Origin: an uncultured archaeon | Lineage (GTDB): Archaea; Nanobdellota; Nanobdellia; Pacearchaeales; GW2011-AR1 | DNA length: 64,000 nt | Assembly: GCA_902385625.1 (NCBI GenBank) | Contig: CABMGE010000027.1 | Location: forward strand, 19,173 to 83,172 | Reading direction: 5' to 3' | Shown here: positions 56,826 through 64,000 of the stretch, one piece after another | Layout: each line of letters begins with the position of its first letter | Position numbering within the stretch: position 1 is the stretch's first letter | Made by a program: the position numbers and the translations under genes | The notes under the pieces: generated by a model | What the model was told of the DNA's origin: nothing | Databases searched by the model: none | The model's input: only the letters and a program-made list of their open reading frames with translations

Positions 56826-56994
56826 GATAAAATTTGACACCTCTAAAAAACTTTTAACTACATTTGTAACAAAAGAATCCCTAAACAGAAACAACTGAAA
56901 TCATTTAATAAATATAATAATTATAAGCATAAGAGGTTTATAATGCTTTTTAGTCGGAAAAAAACATCTCAAAAAATATTTTTGATTTCCTTTT

Positions 56995-58365
56995 TTACCA
57001 AGAAAACTTATCTAAATCCCGCTCCCTTAATTTTTCTATTCCAACTCCTGCACCAAGGCCTGCTCCAGAACCAACGAGCCCTGAAAAAATACTGCATAAA
57101 GCAACCATCCAACCCCTAAATCTTTCCATTTCAAATCCTTTTGTAAAATTCTTTTCATAAAGTTCCCTGGTTATTTCAACTACCTCATCCCCAAGATCAT
57201 CATAATTTTTAGAACCCTTATTTGTTTCCTCAATAAAACAGTTTATTTTTGCCCTTAATTCAGGAAGACTTTTTTCAGTATGATCCAGGCTTTGAATAGC
57301 CTCATCAATACAGCGATGCAAGTTAGTTATATGATCTCTTGCAGTATAAGCAACTCTGTATTCATTTGGCCCAGAATCATATGAGCTATATGTCTTGTAA
57401 TGATGATTTTTAGCACTTGATTTAGAACCATTCCATAAAATAGAATCATTTTTCATCTGATTCCAGATTGGATAGGCTTTAGCAATCTGATTTTCAATAG
57501 TTGAACCATCTCTCCAAGTGTTTGCAATTTCCATTAATTGAACAGGGGTAAGTACAACATCCTCTTTTCCTTTTTTTCTACTAGCTATTGCTGCATTTTC
57601 CCCATCAGGATTTGTCTTAGAAGCAGTAAAGACTTTTTCTTTTATCTGAATTTCTGGAAATTTGGATAAAATTTCATCAAGTGATCTAGAAGCAGCTTCA
57701 CCATTTTCAGAGTGATACCAGTAATAATGATCAGTGTCATCATAAACTTGTCTTGTTCTCATCTCCTGAGTTGTATAACTGTTACCTTTAGAATCTGTAT
57801 GAAAAACTGTTTCAAAATAAACCTCAGTATGATAATTGTCATTATGTCTTTCTGTCCATGACTCATCAAACTTTTGATAAATATAAGGACAGGAATCTTT
57901 TATCTCTTTTAATGTTTGAAGTTGCTTTCGAACAAAAACAGAACTTTCAGGAACTATTTTAAATAAATCTTCAAGTTCATATTGATGTTTCTTTTTTCCA
58001 GAATCAAATCTGTTTTTTAATTCTTCTGCAAATTTTTTATAAACATCTCCACTTTCTGAATTTGAGTCATTCCAGCATTCAAAAACTTTCATGCAAAGAT
58101 CATTAAGTCCAGCAAGATAGTAGGTTCTCGCCATTCCAGTTTCATCATTTCTTCCAATACCTTCTGCAAAAATTCTTCCTTGTTTTTGTGCATCAATTTC
58201 AATTTGATGTATCTCTGAAAATCCAAGTGCAATCTTGGATTCTCTTGTTTTTTCATGATTATAACTAAAAATTCCTCCGAAAAGTCCCATTGTTATTCCA
58301 AGAAGACCAGTTCCAATTATTCTTGTAAGAGGAATTCCTTCATCATATGAATCATACATTCCCAT
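56995..58365 (-). CDS. Double-anchored membrane protein (TM near both ends), unknown
   Basis: RIIGTGLLGITMGLFGGIFSY near N-term; MVALCSIFSGLVGSGAGLGAGVGI near C-term. Confidence 0.75.
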   Translation of the reverse strand: MGMYDSYDEGIPLTRIIGTGLLGITMGLFGGIFSYNHEKTRESKIALGFSEIHQIEIDAQKQGRIFAEGIGRNDETGMARTYYLAGLNDLCMKVFECWNDSNSESGDVYKKFAEELKNRFDSGKKKHQYELEDLFKIVPESSVFVRKQLQTLKEIKDSCPYIYQKFDESWTERHNDNYHTEVYFETVFHTDSKGNSYTTQEMRTRQVYDDTDHYYWYHSENGEAASRSLDEILSKFPEIQIKEKVFTASKTNPDGENAAIASRKKGKEDVVLTPVQLMEIANTWRDGSTIENQIAKAYPIWNQMKNDSILWNGSKSSAKNHHYKTYSSYDSGPNEYRVAYTARDHITNLHRCIDEAIQSLDHTEKSLPELRAKINCFIEETNKGSKNYDDLGDEVVEITRELYEKNFTKGFEMERFRGWMVALCSIFSGLVGSGAGLGAGVGIEKLRERDLDKFSW

Positions 58366-58366
58366 T

Positions 58367-58840
58367 TTACTTGTCCCAACCCATATTTTTAACAGTATTT
58401 TTCATGATACTAACCATCTGAGGAGAAAGGTTAAATCTGCCAGCATTATAGTCAATACTTTTTGAAATACTTCCGTTATTATGTCTTTCACTAGCAGCTT
58501 TCCAGTCAAAAAACATTTCAAATAAGTCAAATAAATCCATCCCATCAACTCCATTTTCAAAATGCTCTGGATGATGAGAATTATTGCCATAATGATGTTG
58601 TAATGCAGGTTTCATTTCTTCAAGAAAACCCTTATATTCCGGGCTTCCATAAGTAACTCCTGCAAGTAAAGGAGTAAGTCTATCAAAATAAGATTTTTCA
58701 GGATCCTCAAGTTTTGAACTATCATGACCTTCAGTCCTTCTAACCAACTCTTCTGCAGCAGCAATTAATAGTTCTTCTACTCTGGCTATATGTTTCTTTG
58801 TTTCATGCCTGCTATCATAATTTGCTATTTGATCATTCAT
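58367..58840 (-). CDS. DUF5662-like HD-type protein
   Basis: HDSSKLEDPEKSYF...ALQHHYGNNSHHPEHFENGVDGMDLFDLFEMFFDWKAASERHNNGSISKSIDYN. Confidence 0.8.
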   Translation of the reverse strand: MNDQIANYDSRHETKKHIARVEELLIAAAEELVRRTEGHDSSKLEDPEKSYFDRLTPLLAGVTYGSPEYKGFLEEMKPALQHHYGNNSHHPEHFENGVDGMDLFDLFEMFFDWKAASERHNNGSISKSIDYNAGRFNLSPQMVSIMKNTVKNMGWDK

Positions 58841-58987
58841 CTTAATATTATCAGAACTCTTTTCTTTTAGTTTAAGATTTAAAAACTTAGAGATTAAATG
58901 GTTTAAAAATATAATGGTTTGAAAGAATCTTAATTATATCCTTTGCCATAAATAAATATTTATAAACCTGGGTGCATTAATAATTAA

Positions 58988-59314
58988 ATGAAAAGAGAAA
59001 ATTATGGAGAATTTGCAGCAGACACAAGAATAGTTTCTCTTCCAGAATATAATTCTAGTTATCTTGCATGTAAAGAAGGAGTTTATCACTTAAAATCAGA
59101 AGCAAGAGATTGCAAGGTACGTTATCATGAGACTCCCATTTTCCCAAAAAAATCAGAACTTCCAATAGGTGCAGATGGAAAGCCAATTTCTATAGAAAGA
59201 CAGGATGAAATAATAAGAATTGCAGTAGAAAGAGCAAAAAGAAGAACACAGGCACCAGTTTTAACCCTGCAAAGAGATTTTAATAAAGGAACCTTAGCTG
59301 AAAAAGTTGCATAA
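58988..59314 (+). CDS. Hypothetical protein
   Basis: ORF with upstream TATA-like TATTTATAAACC. Confidence 0.65.
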   Translation: MKRENYGEFAADTRIVSLPEYNSSYLACKEGVYHLKSEARDCKVRYHETPIFPKKSELPIGADGKPISIERQDEIIRIAVERAKRRTQAPVLTLQRDFNKGTLAEKVA

Positions 59315-59319
59315 AACTT

Positions 59320-59523
59320 TTAATCTTTCCAAAAACTTACTTTAAAATATCCTTCTTGAGTATTTTGATTATAAAAAATAAAATCCATTAAATAATATTT
59401 AATTGCAGTGTTGTCCTTGGCTCTTTCGATCATTAAAATGACTTTTGAAAAGTCAACACTGGAAATTCTTCCAACAAGCTTCAAATTTTTCTCGCGAATT
59501 TGATTAAAAGTTATCTCCCTCAT
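59320..59523 (-). CDS. 67-aa orphan family, copy 3
   Basis: MREITFNQIREKNLKLVGRISSVDFSKVILMIERAKDNTAIKYYLMDFIFYNQNTQEGYFKVSFWKD. Confidence 0.8.
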   Translation of the reverse strand: MREITFNQIREKNLKLVGRISSVDFSKVILMIERAKDNTAIKYYLMDFIFYNQNTQEGYFKVSFWKD

Positions 59524-59551
59524 TTTAAAAAATATTATTTCAAACTAGGAA

Positions 59552-59953
59552 TTATTTCCACATCAAGTCTTCAATATAATCCTTAATAGGTTCCCAGTAA
59601 AAATCGTTCCAGCCTGCACTTAAATCTTCAAATAATTCATCTGGAACATTTACTTGGGTAAATATTAACTCTGTTTGTTTAGGGCCCTTTGACTTAAGTT
59701 CAAATGTAACATCTGAAAAATGTTTTTCAGGAAAGTCAGCACAAGCCCACTTTTGAACAATTTTCTTTCCAGGAACAAGTTCAACATTAGTTCCAAAAAT
59801 ATAATCATCCCAAGCACTAAATTTTCCACCAATCTTTTGAGTATTTGAAGCTTTTGCACCAGTAATATTTGAAAGTTTACGAGAATTAACTAGGTATTCA
59901 TAAAGATCATTTGCACTTGCATTAAAAACAACTGTCTGCTTAATGGTTTTCAT
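59552..59953 (-). CDS. SRPBCC/AHSA1-like domain protein
   Basis: IKQTVVFNASANDLYEYLVNSRKLSNITGAKA...SAWDDYIFGTNVELVPGKKIVQKWACADFPE. Confidence 0.9.
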   Translation of the reverse strand: MKTIKQTVVFNASANDLYEYLVNSRKLSNITGAKASNTQKIGGKFSAWDDYIFGTNVELVPGKKIVQKWACADFPEKHFSDVTFELKSKGPKQTELIFTQVNVPDELFEDLSAGWNDFYWEPIKDYIEDLMWK

Positions 59954-60115
59954 AAGATAACAAAAATTTACAGCTTTTTAAGACTTTCTCTTTTAAAAAA
60001 AGGATTTTGATGTATATAAAAAGACAACTAAAAGTTAAAAGGAAAACCTATTTTAAATTATAAGATACAGATCTACCCTTCACAAACCTTATATTTTAAA
60101 GGGTATTTATATAAT

Positions 60116-60586
60116 ATGAAAAAACAAACCGCAACACTTGCAGCAGGTTGCTTCTGGCATGTCCAAAAAGCGTTCTCAAAAATACCCGGAATAATAAAAA
60201 CCAGAGTAGGCTATACAGGAGGAACATTAAAAAATCCGAATTATAAAGAAGTGAGTTCTGGAAAAACAGGACATGCAGAAGCAATTGAAATTGAGTTTGA
60301 TAGTGAAAAAATAACCTTTGAAAAAATTCTGGAAATATTTTGGAATATACATAATCCTACAACATTAAATAGACAAGGAATGGATTTTGGAACAAACTAT
60401 AGATCTGCTATCTTTTATCATGATGAATATCAGAAAGATGATGCAATTAGATCAAGAGACAAATATCAAAAGAAAATTAATAACACTATAATAACTGAAA
60501 TAACCAAAGTATCTAAATTCTACCCTGCAGAAGAATACCATCAAAATTATCTTGAGAAAAATAAACAAGCAACATGCCACATATAA
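60116..60586 (+). CDS. msrA: Peptide methionine sulfoxide reductase MsrA
   Basis: [58 protein letters not shown]. Confidence 0.97.
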   Translation: MKKQTATLAAGCFWHVQKAFSKIPGIIKTRVGYTGGTLKNPNYKEVSSGKTGHAEAIEIEFDSEKITFEKILEIFWNIHNPTTLNRQGMDFGTNYRSAIFYHDEYQKDDAIRSRDKYQKKINNTIITEITKVSKFYPAEEYHQNYLEKNKQATCHI

Positions 60587-60978
60587 TGATAATCCAAAAA
60601 TCAATTCCAAATGAAGAATGGAAAGAGATTCTAACTCCATTACAATACAAAATTTTAAGAGAAGGTGGAACAGAAAAGGCATTTACAGGAGAATTATTGA
60701 ATAATCATGAAAAAGGGGTTTATGTATGTGTTGCATGTGGAAATGAATTATTTTCTTCAGAAACAAAGTATGATTCAAAAACAGGATGGCCTAGTTTTTA
60801 TTCTCCAATATCAGAAAACAGTTTTATAATAAAACCAAATTCAGGAAGTATAAACGCCTCAGAAGTTATCTGCGCAAAATGTGGAGGACACCATGGTCAT
60901 GTATTTACAGATGGACCAGAACCAACAGGTCTTAGATTTTGTATGAACTCTGCAGCCCTTAAATTTAAGAAAAAATAA
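60586..60978 (+). CDS. msrB: Peptide methionine sulfoxide reductase MsrB
   Basis: [57 protein letters not shown]; start overlaps MsrA stop (TAATG). Confidence 0.97.
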   Translation: MIIQKSIPNEEWKEILTPLQYKILREGGTEKAFTGELLNNHEKGVYVCVACGNELFSSETKYDSKTGWPSFYSPISENSFIIKPNSGSINASEVICAKCGGHHGHVFTDGPEPTGLRFCMNSAALKFKKK

Positions 60979-61353
60979 TTATTTTATTTCAATGGTCTCA
61001 AGCCAATAATATTTTTTAAAAAATTCATCTCTATGAATATTAGCAATAACTTCAGTTAGATCTGTAAAACTCATTCCATTCATCCCACAAGTCCTTATCC
61101 CCTGTTTTTTATCCTGGTCAAATAAGCCTAAAAGATCTTCTTCATTTTTGAAAATATAAGAATTAGTTGGATAAACCCTTTTTCCCATTTTAAGTAAATA
61201 TCTCTGCAAATCTACTTTAAACTCCCTGCATATTCCAACATTTCTATGGTTTGGAAATACATAATAAACTGCAAAATTAGGAAATCTATCTTCAGAAAAA
61301 TTAACATAACTCATTTCCACAGGTTTAAACTCCATGACTTCTAGAGGTTGCAT
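60979..61353 (-). CDS. Hypothetical protein
   Basis: ORF convergent with msrB. Confidence 0.65.
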   Translation of the reverse strand: MQPLEVMEFKPVEMSYVNFSEDRFPNFAVYYVFPNHRNVGICREFKVDLQRYLLKMGKRVYPTNSYIFKNEEDLLGLFDQDKKQGIRTCGMNGMSFTDLTEVIANIHRDEFFKKYYWLETIEIK

Positions 61354-61421
61354 AAATAATTAAGAAAATATAGTTTTATAAATTAAATTGTAAAGAAAAG
61401 CAATAATTAAATTATCCCAAT

Positions 61422-61616
61422 CTATCGATCTAGTTCAATTGCGTTCTTTAAGAATTTTATTAACATAAATACAATTAAGAGTCCAATACCAATATAACTA
61501 AGAAAGTATAAGTCTGGAATAGCAAATCCGATAAATATCATTATGAAAGAGGCTACCAAAAACCAAAAACTAAACTGGTAGCTAAATGAATCATGAAAGT
61601 CCTTTCTTGAATTCAT
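61422..61616 (-). CDS. Two-TM membrane protein
   Basis: Hydrophobic ORF. Confidence 0.6.
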   Translation of the reverse strand: MNSRKDFHDSFSYQFSFWFLVASFIMIFIGFAIPDLYFLSYIGIGLLIVFMLIKFLKNAIELDR

Positions 61617-61740
61617 AATTTAACAAGGTAATAAGAGTATTAATAATTTATGGCAAAACATCACTTATGTAAAAAAAGCTTAATTATATCCAAAAATTGT
61701 TCTTGATTTAATTTACTTAAGGCAAAAACATTGATCAGAC

Positions 61741-61767
61741 TAATTTATACTTGCAAAGTATAAATTA
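61741..61767 (-). terminator. Hairpin TAATTTATACTT-GCA-AAGTATAAATTA, 7 nt beyond the duplicated stop codon
   Basis: Perfect 12-bp stem. Confidence 0.55.
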
Positions 61768-61774
61768 TATTAAA

Positions 61775-61802
61775 TTATTTATGTAAAAACTGCATGATAT
61801 GA
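61775..61802. repeat. 28-bp direct repeat, copy 1 (duplicate of the 3' end of 61880-62242)
   Basis: TTATTTATGTAAAAACTGCATGATATGA identical to 61880-61907. Confidence 0.9.
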
Positions 61803-61879
61803 TGAGTTTAGCTAAAAACTATTTTTGTTGAATTCATTTCATACAAAAATAGCCATATTTACTAACCGAGAATACGAGG

Positions 61880-61907
61880 TTATTTATGTAAAAACTGCAT
61901 GATATGA
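61880..61907. repeat. 28-bp direct repeat, copy 2, coding for the C-terminus of the 120-aa gene
   Basis: Identical to 61775-61802. Confidence 0.9.
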
Positions 61908-62242
61908 AGAGTCATAATTGCACAGCCAAAAGCAATTCTAAATGTCCTAGTAAGTTGCATTTTTATTGTTGAATTAGGATGTTCAAATATTCTTGCAAAA
62001 CCCTCAATAAACAAAAAAAGAGCTGCAAAAAATGCCAAAAAATCAATTGTTATGGGATCAAGATAGCTGCAACCAATACTAATCTTATTCTGCCCATATA
62101 ACTGAACTAAAACAATAATTGTTATTACAACTAAACAAAATATAAATGTAAATATGAGTGTTTTTTTAAGTCTGGCTTCTTCAACTCGTTCAAGACCTTT
62201 TATTGCTTTGTTAACCTGACTCCTCTTTTTCATAATATACAA
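61880..62242 (-). CDS. Three-TM membrane protein
   Basis: Hydrophobic ORF. Confidence 0.7.
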   Translation of the reverse strand: MYIMKKRSQVNKAIKGLERVEEARLKKTLIFTFIFCLVVITIIVLVQLYGQNKISIGCSYLDPITIDFLAFFAALFLFIEGFARIFEHPNSTIKMQLTRTFRIAFGCAIMTLHIMQFLHK

Positions 62243-62277
62243 AAGAATAAATAGATATTTAAACCTAATCTATAAAA

Positions 62278-63171
62278 TTATTTTGAACTCTTCCAGGTAA
62301 GATATAAGTTTTTGATAAAAAGTAGAGATAACGGAGTGAAAACTAAATTGCCAAAAAATTCAAAAATCATGGATATAAACCGATTTAAAATATACAAATT
62401 AACATCAATAGAAGTAGGATTCAATAAATAATTAGGATTTATAATAAACCTAATAATTAGATAAATTAAACTTAAGGCAATAAGAATAATAAAAGCTATT
62501 AAAAAAAACAAGAATATATATCCAAAAGTTTTCCACCATCTACCACGAACCAAGTTACTGCTTAATTTAATAGAATGAATTATTCCCTTATTTTCTCCAA
62601 TCAAAATATAAGCAGAAAATAACCATCTCACAACCAAATAGGCATAAAGTAATATTACTGCGATTACTAACAAAATAAGTAGAATAACTGTTATTATTGA
62701 AATTGGGTTTTGAATACCCAAATAAATGATTAAGATAACCCCTAATGCAAAGAATATAAATGCAATAAGGATTATTGAAAAAAATATAATTAACATTAAT
62801 AATGATAAACCTAGGTATTTCCAGAAGTATTTTCTTCCACCTGCTAAACTCTCTTTAAACTTAACGAGTTTCTTTCTGGATAATGAACTGTAAATAATAG
62901 AAGCATGCAACCAAACACCCAAAATACCAATAATCAAAGAAAATAAAAACAATATTAAATATTTAATTACAAGAGTGGCAGAAAATACTCGAATCGCATC
63001 AGGATTTGCTGCATAAGTAATAACATCTCTCATAAAAACTATCTGAACTAGAAATAATATTAACGAAGGAATAATCGACAAAAGTAAGATAATAAGAAAA
63101 TATACCTTCCAGTTATATCTATATTCCTTCCAGGAATCTGAAAGTATCTCCCCAAAACCTTTTTTTATCAT
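62278..63171 (-). CDS. Multi-TM membrane protein
   Basis: About six hydrophobic segments; YRYNWKVYFLIILLLSIIPSLILFL. Confidence 0.75.
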   Translation of the reverse strand: MIKKGFGEILSDSWKEYRYNWKVYFLIILLLSIIPSLILFLVQIVFMRDVITYAANPDAIRVFSATLVIKYLILFLFSLIIGILGVWLHASIIYSSLSRKKLVKFKESLAGGRKYFWKYLGLSLLMLIIFFSIILIAFIFFALGVILIIYLGIQNPISIITVILLILLVIAVILLYAYLVVRWLFSAYILIGENKGIIHSIKLSSNLVRGRWWKTFGYIFLFFLIAFIILIALSLIYLIIRFIINPNYLLNPTSIDVNLYILNRFISMIFEFFGNLVFTPLSLLFIKNLYLTWKSSK

Positions 63172-63205
63172 TATATTTAATTAATAGCCAGGTTCTATTT
63201 AAACT

Positions 63206-63832
63206 TTATCTTTCTTTATCAATAAGAGGAACAAAAACAAATCCAGGATACTCAGTTATCTCATTTTCCCGATATTTTTTCTTTAGTTTTATAATCGAAT
63301 TTCCAACAGGAATAACTAAGACTCCATTGTAATTAAGTTCCTTGATTAGTTCCTGATTAATTTTATCTGCAGATGCACTTACAATAATTCGATCATAAGG
63401 GGAATATTCTTCTAAACCTTTTGATCCATTGCGATTAAAGATCATAATATTTGGTTTTTCTCTTAAAATCTCTTGTGATCTTAAACTAAGGTCGCGAATT
63501 AATTCTATCCCATAAATCTTACAATTTTTACATATTACATTTATCAAAGCCAAAACATAACCACTTCCACTTCCAACCTCAAGAATTTTCAAAGGTCTTG
63601 ATTTTTCAGATACTCCTAAATTGGTTATTTCAAGTAAACTTAACATAAAGGCAATTGTATATGGCTGTGAAATAGTAGCCCCGAATCCAATAGGAAGAGG
63701 AATATTTTCATAAGCCTGTTTTTTAAACTCCTGTGGAATAAAATCTTCCCTTTTAACTGCATTGAAAGCAGTTATAATCTCATTGGAAAAACCCGATTGA
63801 TTTAAATGATTTAATAATAACTTCTTATTCAT
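63206..63832 (-). CDS. pcm: Protein-L-isoaspartate O-methyltransferase family
   Basis: VKREDFIP, ENIPLPIGFGATISQPYTIAFML, LKILEVGSGSGYVLALI, YDRIIVSASADKI. Confidence 0.9.
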   Translation of the reverse strand: MNKKLLLNHLNQSGFSNEIITAFNAVKREDFIPQEFKKQAYENIPLPIGFGATISQPYTIAFMLSLLEITNLGVSEKSRPLKILEVGSGSGYVLALINVICKNCKIYGIELIRDLSLRSQEILREKPNIMIFNRNGSKGLEEYSPYDRIIVSASADKINQELIKELNYNGVLVIPVGNSIIKLKKKYRENEITEYPGFVFVPLIDKER

Positions 63833-63930
63833 CAGACTAAAAAGGAATTATATTTTATTAATCAAGGTAGTTTAATTAATACGACTTATAAAAAAGAAGA
63901 ATAACAATAAAATGTCTTCTTTTTTAAAAA

Positions 63931-64000
63931 CTATAACTTTCCTAAAACTTCTTTCAAATAAACTTGTTGTGTTTCAAGGACAGGACTTATTATTTTATAA
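63931..64000 (-). CDS. Probable C-terminus of a CDS entering from the right edge (...YKIISPVLETQQVYLKEVLGKL*)
   Basis: Open reverse frame to stop at 63931-63933; truncated. Confidence 0.45.
   Translation of the reverse strand, partial: YKIISPVLETQQVYLKEVLGKL

Noticed and set aside
1-64000. CRISPR arrays, rRNA genes, transposases and inteins
   Set aside because: No regularly spaced repeats, no rRNA-like sequence, no transposase motifs; PolB and RFC reading frames are uninterrupted at the motif level

Overview
AT-rich archaeal chromosome segment, probably a small-genome DPANN-type lineage (inference from RFC small and large subunits, FEN1, family B polymerase, HerA-like ATPase, DisA-type cyclase, Trm5, TATA-like boxes about 25 nt upstream of starts, and many orphan membrane or secreted proteins). 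Three tRNA genes are visible: Thr-GGT, Glu-CTC and Gln-CTG. No CRISPR array, rRNA or transposase was seen. The most unusual regions are: (1) a 9.4-kb minus-strand operon (32.5-41.9 kb) with one classic-type AAA+ ATPase and seven orphan partners, including a large protein with a TM segment near each end; (2) a duplicated secreted-protein cluster (2.8-11.7 kb) in which two pilin-like QVT proteins alternate with two large exported proteins that share a C-terminal WCxxC thioredoxin-like domain, followed by an exported trypsin-like protease; (3) a 281-aa protein that keeps most EPSP-synthase signature motifs; (4) a family of about 67-70-aa orphan proteins (three copies) around an ImmA-like HEIAH metallopeptidase; (5) a dispersed ~48-bp hairpin element in at least three intergenic regions; (6) hairpins sitting 6-7 nt after stop codons, with a 28-bp duplication of a gene 3' end; (7) a 36-aa ribosomal protein eL41-like gene missing from the ORF track. 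All assignments come from reading sequence by eye; no database search was run.
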